64,000 nt of DNA from Chlorokybus atmophyticus (taxonomy: Eukaryota > Streptophyta > Chlorokybophyceae > Chlorokybales > Chlorokybaceae), in NCBI GenBank assembly GCA_009103225.1, contig RHPI01000008.1, forward strand, positions 1 through 64,000, given 5' to 3'. Each line of letters starts with the position of its first letter. The stretch's first letter is position 1. Below are positions 47,020 through 58,872 of this stretch, in pieces. Both the position numbers and the translations under genes were made by a program. The notes beneath the pieces are model-generated. The model had not been told where the DNA came from. It worked only from the letters and a program-made list of their open reading frames with translations, and did not search any database.

Positions 47020-47028
47020 TTAGGGTTT
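47020..47028 (+). promoter_or_regulatory. third telo-box
   Basis: TTAGGGTTT again, same orientation, about 550 bp upstream of the F-box ATG and just after the putative upstream exon. Confidence 0.5.
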
Positions 47029-47573
47029 GTGAAGTGGTTATGCGAGGCGGAATAGCGAGCGACGTGGTGGGTTCGGCGAGGGATACAGGAGTAGGCTTGA
47101 GCTTGGACTCCCTGGAGGCGGCTTGTCCACTGTGTGTTTGCTAGTCGACGCACGCATAAGTGGGTGCGCCAAGGTTAGCGTTGATTGAGGGTATTGGCCT
47201 GGGCTGCCTTCTTTGTGCTCAGCTACAAGGCTCTTCTGTTGTGCTTGGCTGTGAACCTGGGTTGGATGGATGGAGGCTAGCTGTCCGTTGACAGATTAGG
47301 TTCTATGGTGTGGTGGCCAGCTGCAGTTGTCTTTGCATGCGTAACAGCTTTGCTTCAAGTTTGCATGTGGTTCTTGTCATCGACCACGTCTTGTGCACTT
47401 TGACGAAATCAATAGTCAAGCTGCAGATTGTAAATGGAGTTTAATGTTGAGAGTGACAGGCGCCTTGTGCTACAGTGTCCTTTTAAGTTGTTGACACGGT
47501 TCGCCTGAGTTGTCAGCTGTCACCTGTGAGCAATCGTTTACGTTCTGGTCGGAAGTGCGTGAGCCACCACCAA

Positions 47574-49883
47574 ATGCTGTTTTTTGACACCGTAGGAAGG
47601 AAGCTGCTTATGGTGCAGCCCGGCCAGCTGCACAGCAATCAGCCGACAGCTTCTGGAAGTTTTGTGATTAAACGCAACCGATTTCATCAGCTAGTGGAAG
47701 CCCGAAAGCGAGCCAGGCCCTCGTCGATGCAAGCGGATAAACAAGTTGCAGCTGCATCCACCTCTGAGGTTAGAGATAGGTGCATGCTTGCTCCTCGTAG
47801 CCACATAACCCGGTCAATGTGTGGACAGACTTGTCTCACCTTGTCACTTGTGCGCCCTCTCCTTGTTGGGTGTTGGTTTGTGATGGGTTGGATGTTAAGT
47901 GTTTCATTTGTTGGCTTTCCTCCTTTTGCCCTTGCCCAGTGGATTCTTTGCTTTGCAGGCAGAAGCACCAGCCGTCCACATCAATGAGCTGCCGGCAGAG
48001 TTGCTGGTCAATGTGTTCTGCTTCCTCCAGTCGGAGGACATTGCAGCCTGCGCTTCCATGTGCCGGAGGTGGCGCCATGTTGCCACAGACCCGCTGATAT
48101 GGCGCACGCTCTGCCGCCGCGAGTATGGCTGCTCTGCGCGCTGGCCATCAGTGCCGTGGTTGGAGCATTACAAGCAGGTGTGCCGTGGGGTTGCATGTCA
48201 CCTGTTTGCTAGGTTGTGCTGTTGCGCACCTCTGGTGTTCAGGAGGTTGTTACGCCTTACGTGTTGGTTGGCTCCATGGCAGGTGCGCTTGTGTTTCTCA
48301 AAAGTGCCCATTCACAAGACGGAGAACTCTTGCTTCATGGTGTCGACCATTATACGGCGGATGCGCCTGATGCAAGCAGGTTCGAATTCCTTTTAGCACA
48401 TGCATTTGTTTCAATTGTCTTCGTTCTATTGGCAGCTGCAGATATGTGCATGCTTCTAAGTGTGTCCTCTATTGCATGCAGATTGTTTGAATGCATTATC
48501 TGTTCTTGAGCATGCGGAAGATGTGAGTGGCACAATAGTGAGCAGGAAAGTTGGCATTGCTGAGGACTCTGCACTGCATATTGCTTCCGACAGGTATGGA
48601 AAGGCATCTCAAATAACGTACATGCAACTTGGAACAGAGCACTCTGCTGCAGGAGTGTTTCGAATGCTAATGTATTAACAACAGGGGATTTGGCGGGGCT
48701 GTGGACTGGCTGTTGGACCACAGGGCGTACATACACGCCGCCAATGCCGATGGCAACTACCCCATTCATTACGCCGCGAGGCGCGGTCACACGTCCACCG
48801 TTTTGAAGCTGCTTGATGCTGGAGCGGAAGTCGACTGCACCAACCACATGGGCTCCACGCCTTTGTTCGGCGCGGTCGTTGTGGGAGACCTGCAGCTGAT
48901 GGCGCTTCTTGTTGATCGCGGTGCTGACATTGACTGGTGAGTTAGGTCACATGTTATACGTTAACAGTTGTTGTGGCAAAGCATCCTGGCATGCTGTGAG
49001 CTCCTTGTTGTGGTGTGTGTTGTTGTTCTGGTCCATGTGACACCTTTAACCTGTGGTTACAGTGCGAACCATCTTGGCGAGACTCCTCTGTTCATCGCCA
49101 CATGGATCGGGCCGTTGAGGTCGTTGACTTGGCTCCTTCAGCAAGGCGCCAACCCGAACATTGCGGACCAAAGTGGCATCGCCCCATTGCACAAGGCTTC
49201 GCTGCTAGGGGACCTCTCCAGTGTACAGCTGCTGGTTGATTTTGGCGCAGATCTTGACCAGGTAGCGTGCAAGTTGTGTGATTGTCATGCCAGCCCACGG
49301 CATACGTGCACATAGTTATATGTGTATGTGGGTGTGGATGACATATGTACATGTGCATATGTGGCTGTATGTGACACAAGTATGTGGTCATGTGTTTATG
49401 TGCATGTATGTGTGGGTCTGTTTGTGTGTACTTTACCTATGTTGTGTGTGGGCTGCAGGTCAGTGTTAGTGGCAGAAGTGCGCTCCACTTTGCCTCGGCC
49501 TCTGGCAACTGCGAGGTGGTGTCCCTGCTGCTCGCGCGCGGCGCCAATGTAAATATGCAGGACCGCGCCGGCGACACACCTCTACACGTCTCAGCTGCAA
49601 AGGGCCGCTTTGAGGTCGCCCAGCTGCTTGTTGCGGCCGGCGCCAATGGCAGCATCCGCAACAATGAAAGGTGTGCATTGGTGGAAGCGTGCTTGTCTCA
49701 ATTGTTGAGTGTGCATGAGGCTGTTTTGCTGTTTGCTGTCTTTGCAACAGGTCTCATTTTTGGTCTTCCAGGTTGACTCCGGCTGCAGTGGCGTGGTTGC
49801 GGCCTGACATGGCGATGGCTGTTTGGCTTCACAGCAAGTACACGAGCAGCATGATAGCCGCATGGCCACCCCCGTCTTTGTAA
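47574..49883 (+). CDS. F-box and ankyrin-repeat protein, multi-exon
   Basis: Exons: 47574-47768, 47959-48177, about 48243-48379, about 48482-48593, 48685-48936, 49063-49261, 49459-49670, 49772-49883. The second exon is an F-box (INELPAELLVNVFCFLQSED ... MCRRWRHVATDPLIWRTL), which would dock a Skp1-Cullin1 ubiquitin ligase. From the fourth exon on there are about six ankyrin repeats (SALHIASDRGFGGAVDWLLD, YPIHYAARRGHTSTVLKLLD, TPLFGAVVVGDLQLMALLVD, TPLFIATWIGPLRSLTWLLQ, APLHKASLLGDLSSVQLLVD, SALHFASASGNCEVVSLLLA, TPLHVSAAKGRFEVAQLLVA) to select a substrate. Stop TAA at 49881-49883. The start is the ATG that opens the frame of the first well-supported exon; an upstream exon at 46936 is possible but does not join in frame with the acceptors I see. 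The junction between exons 3 and 4 is not resolved. Confidence 0.85.
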
Positions 49884-49953
49884 ATAGCCCCGCATGCACA
49901 TTGCGTACGGTTCTTCCCGTTTGTTTGGTTTTTGTTGATCTCCAGCAGCACTG

Positions 49954-50001
49954 CTTCAACACAAGTCCAGCAGCAGCAGTGCTGCTGGACTTGTGTTGAA
50001 G
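49954..50001. repeat. hairpin, 21-bp perfect arms, downstream of the F-box/ankyrin stop
   Basis: 49954-49974 is the exact reverse complement of 49981-50001, loop AGCAGT. It starts 70 bp after the stop codon, so it probably lies in the 3' UTR. The CAGCAG core allows register shifts. Confidence 0.88.
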
Positions 50002-53000
50002 TTGTTGGTATGTTGGCGTCCGCTACGCATCAGCTTCGGTAGTTGCCGTTGTCTAGTAGTTGTAGGCTAGCTGTTACAACAGCAGGGCGAGTGGGCTGTG
50101 TATGTGTACATACCGTCTGGTAGGTAGCTTCAAATGGGATACAAGTGTTGTGATGGTGGTTTGGCAGCCTTGTGGCCAGTCCAACTTGCCAATGATCATG
50201 TGCTTGGAGGCTTGACCTATGGATGGTATGGTTAATGAGTGGGTGCATCTTCATCCGTTATCTGTGTACATAGTGGTTGGAAGGATCTGGTCATCTTAAA
50301 TCTGGGCTCTGTACTGTCTAGCTGAGTCACAGCACTAGCACACATACGAGCTGCAAGCAAGCAACTCATAAGGAAGGTCTCAATGCATAGCACACAGCCG
50401 AATGCGCAAAGTGTAGTGGGGCTAAGGCAGAGTTGCTCACAGCTAGTCTAACCAGGACACGATGTAAGACCCTCAAGCAAGTAGGCAGGTGTGGAGCGCG
50501 GGGCATAGGGCAGACAGCAAGCAGACAGGTGTATTTGCATCATCAACATGAGAGTCCACCAGCAGTTGCGCTTCTTATGTCGAGGCTGAAGTTTGTTAAA
50601 CTTGAAGTAGTTGATCTGAGTTCAATAGTGGATGTATACAACCAATCAACACAGCAGACGTCCTTGCTTAATACAGCGAGAGCCCATCTTGCTCCGCACA
50701 ATTGCTTGCAACAAATTTTCTACTCATTACCTGGACAGTGGCAATTCCAGCTTACCAAGGCGGCGGCGGCTTCGCCTCTCCGCTCACGCGCTTGCAACAG
50801 CAAATGCCACACAACACATGCAATCACTACAATCATGCGAGACTGTGGTATGACCATCAACAGTAACAAACATTGCATGGGGCTGATGTTCATTTCTGAG
50901 TGGAGTTGTGTGCAATGTGGCCGCACCTGAGTCCAAAAGTCAAGGTCTTCGTCAGCGTATGCTTGATGGTGCCATCCTCCACAAGCTGCAGCACCTTGTC
51001 CAATATGCTGCCTTGCCTTATATGGCCCGGGCAGCCGACCATAGCGCAGAGGAACATAGCCTTGAAGGTCAACACCTTTACAACAAGTCAGTACCAACTA
51101 CCAAATCGCCCTCGTGTCAAAGTAACGTCATGATGCAGCAGCGCAGTCACACCCGTCTTGGTAAACACATGCTGCTAATAATCCACAGGGTTCGTGCGAC
51201 CGAGTTTGCTGCTAAGGCAAGTGTTGAGTTACACATGCATCGCACGCACGCATGCACATGCGAGCACGTACACACACACACAACAAACAAAAGAAAGAGA
51301 GAGACAGCACTGTGCGTTACTTGAGATGGATGCCTCCGAGGGGGTTGAGGGTGGTGAGCACGTACTCGAGGTTGTTTGAGTGGGCGTTGTTGAGGATGTG
51401 ATTGGTGCCAGCTGATGCCAACGTGCTCCAGCTGGGGCTTAAGGGGGTCCCTGGTGGTTGATGATGACGCTGCGCGTGTGTGTTCAGGTCAACACCTGGC
51501 ACGTGTGTGTTTGTGCCTGCGTGTGTGCGTACATGCACGTGTGTGTGCATGAACACGCATGCCGTAACCCATTTGCAGGCACTTGCGCGTGTGCGTTAAT
51601 CTATCTAAAGCTCAAGCTGCTGATGTTCGTGATCATGTTGGTGTTGACACACACACACACACGCAGGCAAGACTCACTACTGCACCTTTTCAACAAGCTG
51701 GATGGCAGTGGAGCCGCCAGCTGGCACCCCCACTAGTGAGGTCCACAGGTTGAGGGGGCACCTTTCCATCATAACCGTCGGAAAAGGCTTGTCATCACAA
51801 GGGACTGCGCATGTCCATCCATGCATAAGTGATACAGTAACGTCAACACACACCTCAAAATGTGTATCATTGGTGGACTTGAACCCTCACACGCACGCAA
51901 CACACACCGTACCAGCATGCAGCTGTTCATAGAAGCATTGATATTTGAACAGTTGTGGCTGCCATGGGAACGGCCAACCAGGCGCTCGTCAATCGCAATA
52001 TGTTCTATGTTTCTGCACAACGTGTATGTGTTGATGCATGAGAGTGTGCCACACTGTGATGTTGCTTTGCAACACAAGCGTGCGTACGGACACATGCGTA
52101 TGTGTACTTTGCACAAGCGCCCGCCCGCACCGATTCAGTGGGGGGTGCGGGCAAAATAGCAGTCGTACCCCATTTTGAACTTGCGCACGCTGCTGCCAAC
52201 CTGCTCGACTGACTGTGTGCAGCAAGTTTTGTAGCATGTAAGTGTGTGACTGACTGTGTGCAGCTGCTGGATGCATGTGCATCTGCGCGTGCGCGTGTGG
52301 GTGTGGGTGTGGGTGTGGGTGCGGCCATGTGTAGGCAATTAAAACAAAGTGCTGCGCCCGCGAACGAGCAAGCAGGCAATCAACACCCACCCTCACCTTT
52401 GGCACTGCAGGGCATCGCGTTTTAATGTAAAGAGTTGCCCCGTATGCATACTGTGCGTTCTGATTGACATAGTCACAAGAAACGCGAAACCAAGCGGCTA
52501 TCCGTTGAGAGGCCAGCTGTGAAGGACACAAGGAAGGAGGTCTCCGTTACGTGTAGGCCTATGTTACCTTAGGCTCGGAGGCATGTATCCGCCCCAGACT
52601 TGCAGACTGCTTTGAAGAAGTTGTCAAGGTCCTGGACGACGGCGGCGTCAATCAACCGGCAGCGACGTGAAGGTATGGGGACAGCGTGGGATCGTACCCG
52701 CCGCTGCCCCTCTCTCAATGCTGCTGATGATTTTTGCGGGTATACAGCCGTCGTAGCCGTCGTGTCTAGCAGAAGAAAGCCGGCACTGCCCTCTCGACGC
52801 TATACCCAAAAACAGCAGCAGCAGCAGCAGCATCTCACCTCTGCGCGCGTGTGATTGAGTAGTAGTATGCACAAGAGTTGAACAGATGTCTGTTGCAATC
52901 CAGCTGCCTTTGCTCCATCCACTCGGGCGTGCGCAGAAGACGGTTGCATCAACCGCCCATGGTCATGAATGCACGCCAACCGTGAGACAATTGCCAACCA

Positions 53001-53839
53001 AGACAACAAGAACGGTCAGATAATTTGGTCAAACCCAAGCATTGCCTGTACTTGTCCATGCATCAGCACGTTATGAACTAGCATAGTGGTGCTCCGTTTC
53101 CTGCAGCGTTCCTGCTTGGCTGTCATGGCCGTCCCATGTTGTACTGGCTGCAGTGCATGAGCTTATGTTGGAACACAAGTCTACGTTCCGTGAAGTCAAG
53201 TAAGATGGAATGCTGGTTAAGACGCAATGACTCAGCGTGCGTGGCCTTCCGCATGTGTTGATGGGTGGGCGAGCATGCGTGCATGTGCGCTTGCTTGTGA
53301 GCGAATGCATGGACATGTACTTGTCCTCTGATGCATGTGCGCGTGCGTGCGCACCTGACCTGCACGCGTTGAAATGCATGCGCACATTTCTTTTCTCATT
53401 TGCGATTGCACGCAATCGAACAGCCTCACACTGCATCTCCCAAGTCTGCTCGATTGATCATGCACAATTCATAACACTTCGTGTGCGCGGTTTTCTTTGA
53501 TGAATGAAGTGATGATGGTGATCACACGTGCGCGCAGCACACGCATTATCATCACGGCTGACATATAGCCAACCATGTGCAGGGTTGAAGCAGGCAGAGT
53601 TGCAAGATGTTGACACAAGCGGGACTGTTTGCTACCAAGAAAAGTGTGCATCGCCTTGCACCCGCGCTGCCATTGCCTATTGCAACGGCACCCAACCCAT
53701 GCTTGCCACCAGTGCAAGCGGCAAAGCAACGCAGGTAGGTGACAACACGCAGTTGATTAACCACGCATGCATGTGTGCGCACGCGCTTTCTATCAAAGGT
53801 GCTGTTGTGATGCGTGTGTAGAAAATCCAACAAGGTAGC
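50002..53839. other. intergenic, no gene firmly recognised
   Basis: Several exon-like open segments occur on the minus strand (about 50930-51065, 51320-51440 and 52400-52512, each next to plausible splice sites), and one plus-strand exon-like stretch at about 53585-53735 ends at GTAGGTG. None matched a family convincingly, so no gene is called. A (GCA)n run is at about 52813-52830. Confidence 0.4.
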
Positions 53840-55245
53840 CGTGTGGGTTCGGAGACACGCGACTGATCTGCCAGCAAGAATCCTGGTAGAAAAGGAAGCC
53901 GATCTGGATGAGCTTTGTGCAGCGGCTAGCAAGGGAACCTCTCTGCAGAAGCTGGACGTGACTTTATTGGAGGTGAGGTTTCAATGCGCACCGTGAAGCT
54001 TTGAAGCTTTCCTTAGGTACTTGCTAACATCAACCTCGTCCCATATGCCACAACAAGTGGTAAGCTTGTTTCTCTCAAAGCGGTCACACATGTTGCGTGT
54101 CATGCGCATGCTTTGCGTCATGACATGTATTTATGTCATAGGTCGTTGCGGACGGTGCCGTGCTAACTGAAGGCCAAGTTGATGAACTTCTACAAAAAGG
54201 TGACTTAGATATGCGCTGCAATGCAGCATGTGTGCCATATTTGCTGAGTTTGCCTTTGCAGGTTATGGTGCAACAGCAGAAAATCCATTGTTAATCCATT
54301 GCGAAGAACAGTTTGCAAAGGTTGTGTACATCCATACAAAGGACACCGTCACAACTGAAAGTTGGGAGTTGCAGGGAGATGTCGATAGGTTTCTCCATTT
54401 TTCGGGCTATAGTGCCATCACTCTATTGAAAGGTGATGGCATTCCAATTCGGGAGTTTTCGAAGGTGCAACATGGAGCATCGTATGTGCCGCTTGTGGCG
54501 GGGAAGGGCACCCTCGCAGACCTGCAAACTAGAATCAGGGAGCACGAAGACATTATTATTCGCGGAAATGAGCATTCCGCAGTGTATGATGGCTTGCAAG
54601 CTGCATTACATTATGCTGATGCATATGATGTTGAGGAGATTGTGTATGGCGCTACACTTTTACGGGGAGGAGGGGAGTTTGAGGCTGAGTTTGACGGTTT
54701 GGTGCTCGCTAAAGTTCCAGCAAGCTCCGAGCTTCGAGACCGAAGGTTGCGTGCTGGCACATGCTTGTTCACAGCTGAGGAAAAACGCAACCTTGGCAAG
54801 TACGGACAGCTCACGGACTTTCGATCACAAGCTGATGAGTTGGAACAAAGACTTGCCTTCAAGGATGCAACTCGTCTTCAATTCACGACCAGGGTTAGTG
54901 CAAGTGCTGTTGCTATGGATGTTGATTGATAAGTGAGAAAAAGGCAGCATCCTCCTTCACATTATCACATCATCGCATGCTTAACAGGAAGGTGAACGAT
55001 ATCCTGCGGCGGAGGCACTTGCACAGGAGGCGGCAGCCCAAGATGCACATGTTGGTAAGCATATGCATCGCTTGACATGTGCTTATAATCATGCCGCAAT
55101 CATTACGCTGATGATGATGATGATTGTTGCAGTACGTTGTTTCATAGCTGCACATGTCGACGAGAAGATCAAGCAAAGGGAGCTTCACAGAAAGGAGGAC
55201 GAGTTTATCATAGTGAAATCGGGGCAAGCATGGCTAGTGAACTGA
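53840..55245 (+). CDS. uncharacterised multi-exon protein with a Crinkler-header-like N-terminal domain
   Basis: Exons by splice sites: about 53840-53970 (VAVWVRRHATDLPARILVEK ... LQKLDVTLLE), about 54142-54199 (VVADGAVLTEGQVDELLQK), about 54262-54894 (GYGATAENPLLIHCEEQ onward), about 54989-55054, and 55132-55245, stop TGA at 55243-55245. The first two exons plus the start of the third follow the pattern of the ubiquitin-like header domain of Crinkler-type proteins (VWVRR, a linker, DVTLL, then DGAVLT and ATAENPLLI). The large third exon contains GGGEFEAEFDGLVLAKV, which could be part of a PD-(D/E)XK-like nuclease core, but the active-site set is incomplete. The last exon is charged (ELHRKEDEFIIVKSG). 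The initiating exon was not found. Family assignment is inference from pattern memory and may be wrong. Confidence 0.5.
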
Positions 55246-56640
55246 TGCACTCTTTCTTACCAGCACCATCACCATCATCAACATGCTTGTGTTTCAACTC
55301 GACGTTCTTCCTGATAACCATCATGAGTGAGGGGTGCTCATGGATGCTTCACGTTGATGGGTGCAGATGTGGTGACAATAGTAGTTCCTCAGGGTTAATG
55401 CGTGGAGCCGGTGAGGTGCAACATGGGTGGGTATGGCGCATGTGCATGTGTGGGTGTGGTGGTATGACTGCATGGTAGTTAGCAAAACACTCTACACGCA
55501 CCCATATGTACTTTGTACGCAGTCGTTTGGGTGATAAACATGTCATGTACCGGTCAGGATATGGATGACACGTCCCATTGTTTAAAGGGGTGCAATTGAG
55601 TAGAAGAGTGCAATGATTGTATTGCACAGAGACTTGTTTATGAACATGCAAAGGGAGGGACTATCACGAGCAGCAACAAGTTCAGGCGCCATGACAACAA
55701 CTTGCATTGCGCAAGTTGTTATCCATCCACGAACAATCAACTTCGTCAATGTACATATGTTAAGTCCAGAACAGCGCTAGGGGCGCTCACTATCAGTAGT
55801 CAAACTAGACTGGTCACATTGATACACACTTACGCACCCCGCACAGACTCCAATCAGCTACTATACAAGTCGGCAGCCACACATGCACACTGAATGCAAT
55901 CACACCTTCTGCAAACACAACCTTTCCTTCATCTTATCAGAGACGAGGTACAACCTGAAGGGGAAATTCAATCATGCGGGGGTAATAACAGAACGCAGGA
56001 GCCCGTGGGAGCTGCAAAGAGCTACAAGCAAGTGATGGAAAGCTAGGTGGTTAAGAAAGAGCTAAGGGCTATTACCAGGGCTAGAGTTGCTATCTCAAAA
56101 AGAGAGGTGCAGCTGGTGCAGGGCGGCAACGAGCATGAGCAACAAGAGAGCAAAGGGTTGAAGGTCAACCGGGCTAAAGTTGCGATGGAGGACAAGTATT
56201 TCAAGGCAAACCAATTTCAAGCGCTCATGAGAAGTAGGTGGATGGCTTCGTGGATTTGTATGCAAGAAGCGAGGCAAGGATAGCATGAGAGCCAATAGTA
56301 TATGAGGTATAAACGCGAAGGTGTGAAGGCTAAGCTGACCGCGTGGGAATGTTGAAGGTACTCCTACATCCAGGCAAACGGTTAGCTTGCCTTTCGCATA
56401 GGAATAGCCGCCAGAAGCTTATAGACAACTTGAGTCGAGAGGTCCAAGCGCGAGAAGGTTTCAGGCACGGAGTCGAGTCCGGGGTTTAGAATGGTTGTAT
56501 CTCGATGATGACTTGACCATTTGGCGTGTGCCATAGTTTGTTGTAAAGTTCTTAAAGTTAGCTACGTGGTACAACTTAGGGCACAGAATTTGCGTAAGTG
56601 TAGCGGACGTGGTAGCGTCTAGAGTAGACGGGTACGTTTC
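55246..56640. other. no gene firmly seen; repeat-like sequence
   Basis: One 78-codon open segment at 56047-56283 (+) rich in K/R/Q has no recognised motif. 56280-56640 has the look of retroelement U3 sequence ahead of a TATA box at 56649, but no LTR ends were found. Confidence 0.35.
55653..55736. repeat. 84-bp sequence repeated exactly at 61681-61764
   Basis: Same 84 bases, same orientation. It contains a 10-bp inverted repeat (AACAACTTGC/GCAAGTTGTT). The second copy stops 2 bases before a single N at 61767. Confidence 0.93.
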
Positions 56641-56648
56641 TTAGCCGG

Positions 56649-56656
56649 TATAAAAG
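56649..56656 (+). promoter_or_regulatory. TATA box of an unidentified transcription unit
   Basis: TATAAAAG, followed about 15 bp later by ATGATGGCGATGGATGG. It could belong to a retroelement LTR or to the weak gene at about 57.1-57.7 kb. Confidence 0.35.
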
Positions 56657-57106
56657 CCGCGGACATGATGGCGATGGATGGTCTAGGTCTTGGTGTTGCA
56701 GTCTCGTGTCGTTGGTGTTGGTGTCGCGTGCACACATGTGCATGTCAATCTAGGGCTCAACGCATCTCAGCATACATGTTGCTGCCTATGCAAGCCAGAG
56801 CGCACAATAAATGTGATGTGTGTTCATGTGTGCAGGCATTGCAATGGGAATGCGCACGCGTGTGCCAACATGCGAATCTTGCATGCGTACTCGAGACGAG
56901 CTGAATGCATGCCTTGACCGCAACACAGAGTTATAAAAACGAGTTACAGCTAGCAAATGCAATTGTATGTGTCTCAACTGGAAGCCATGGGACAAGTGCA
57001 AGCTTAGAAATCAACGCATCAGAGTGGGTCCGAGGTGGCAGACACGAAAAACTCGACATCCTTGTGAAGTGATGTTGAGTATGCTTGTAAAATCCGTTGA
57101 AGGATT

Positions 57107-57716
57107 GTGGGGGGTATGGATTACAATAACATCCAAAGGCAGTTTAGACAGGCTGCATGTGAGATGGCATTGTATGTATACCGCGGGCCTGCTACTTGTG
57201 CAAACTTGCTATGTACAAAGTATGCAATGGTGTATGTGACCACGGGGACTTGTGCTCAAGCAATTCACATGCAGCAGGTATGTATTTATTCAACAGCGGG
57301 ATACAAACATACATTCTCAACCTCGCCACCTACACTACTGCCCTTAACCCCATAGCGCAACGTGCATGCTGTTTAATTACCTGCTCACAAGGGCTGGTAT
57401 GCCGAACGCAATGTATGCCATAACTGATGATACTGTCAATGTGCACCTGACGTGCTGTCTTGTAGCAAAACACAGTAGAGCATTTTTGCAAGGAGGCTAA
57501 CAAGCTAAGGCCGGAGAATTACGCACTGACTGTGTGCTCGGTGCGCTGCCTTTGATGCATTGTGTGCCACAAATGGTGGGGTTTCCACAAAGTGTTTATT
57601 TATTTATTAGGATTGTCTATCTGCTATGCATGAACTAGAAGACTTGATTGCAGCGGCAGCATCTGAGTCAGGCCTCTCAAGCCTTTGCTGCAAAAGCCAA
57701 TTTGCGGACAAATAAA
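57107..57716 (+). other. possible exons of an unknown small gene
   Basis: Three exon-like segments with matching splice signals: about 57118-57278 (YNNIQRQFRQAACEMALYVY), about 57466-57521 (QNTVEHFCKEANKLRPENY) and about 57612-57713 (DCLSAMHELEDLIAAAASES, ending CCKSQFADK and TAA with AATAAAA close by). No family recognised; the 5' part is unclear. Confidence 0.3.
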
Positions 57717-58781
57717 AAGAGTTAGCGAGGATTCCCTTAGTTGAACTCGAACCCGAGCAGGCAACAACACGCAAGGAATAAAGCTCAATGGCATACCCAG
57801 AGTAATTTGCTGCGGACAAACATGCTAATGCGTTACATGATGCTTTCCAAACAATTACTTACCACTTTTGCTTTCGGCTGCCGCAGCAGTTGAGCAATCA
57901 AGTTGTGGGATTGGAGTCACGGTTTGCACTAGAGGGCTTTCAACATGCTGCAGCTGCCATATCAAGCTGAGGCTGAGATTGCGAACTGGAAGATGAGGAT
58001 TTATGCGTAGGAAGCTGCAGCAGCACAGCACACGCACCTCACTCCGTCCAGGTATGATCAAACTGCTAATGATCGTGACAAAGGGCACAGAGACTCGGTA
58101 CTTGCCTAGAATACCAAAGTGGCTGGCACAATAGCGTGCGAGAGCTGCTGTGTTAACGAGACTCACCTCTCGACTTAGCTGCAAAGCATGTTGCATAGAG
58201 CTGACGCCAGCGGATGCATGTGTTAACGAGACTCACCTCTCAACGCGGTTGGTGTGGTGTACTTGAGAATGCTGAGGATTGTTGAAGACTTGACGCCCAT
58301 GAGCGCGAAAATATTGCAATTGTTTGCTGCTCTATGTGGCCAGAGGAGCTTGCTAAAAAGGCAAGCAAGTGCATCAACCAATCTTGCCCGCAGGCTGCAC
58401 TCGTTGTGCGTTTAATCGGCATACCTTTTTGCGTCTGCGCTCTACATGCGCAATAACAAAACGCACTCGAAACACCATGTGCCGCTAGTTGATGCCACGG
58501 ATGGTCTTAACCATTCGTCACTGATGATGATATTGCTCAACACCTGACCCTCTGTGTCAGCAAGCCCACCACGCATCGGTGAGCACGTAATCAGTCTCAT
58601 TGCATGAAGCGCTGTGTACGTGCAATTGATGCAGCATGCATTATGCAGGGCCATTATGCAGGGCCATTCTAGCGGGCCAACATAGTTCTCAACAACCCAG
58701 CTCCCGTGGATATCCACAGTGGGGACTTTGTGACGGCTTTGATTGTCAGCTGGGATTGCAAAAGTGCACACTCGTTAAGGT
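57717..58781. other. no gene firmly recognised; unassigned minus-strand ORF and a short duplication
   Basis: A 110-codon minus-strand open segment at 58442-58771 has no recognised motif. A 22-bp string GTGTTAACGAGACTCACCTC occurs at about 58150 and again at about 58218, a local duplication. Confidence 0.3.
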
Positions 58782-58839
58782 TAAAAAAAAAACAAAAAAA
58801 AAAAAAAAAAAAAAAAAAAAGAGNNNNNNNNNNNNNNNA

Positions 58840-58871
<32 letters not shown>
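58782..58871. repeat. poly-A tract with a 15-N gap (58824-58838)
   Basis: About 40 A before and 30 A after the gap, with rare C or G. It could be the tail of a retroposed sequence in + orientation or a simple repeat; assembly is uncertain here. Confidence 0.9.

Positions 58872-58872
<1 letters not shown>

Larger units (their letters stand above)
46630..47573. promoter_or_regulatory. divergent promoter region between dynein and F-box/ankyrin genes
   Basis: About 0.9 kb shared by two head-to-head genes. It contains three telo-boxes, a (GCG)n run at about 46971-46989 and a small ATG-led open segment at 46936-47001 that ends at a good GT donor and may be an upstream exon or uORF of the F-box gene. 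No TATA box was seen. Confidence 0.55.

Noticed and set aside
50930-51800. Minus-strand exons resembling a zinc-type alcohol dehydrogenase/quinone oxidoreductase (LQLVEDGTIKHTLTKTLTFG; AGGSTAIQLVEKV)
   Set aside because: Segments are short, frames do not join cleanly and no catalytic or cofactor motif is complete.
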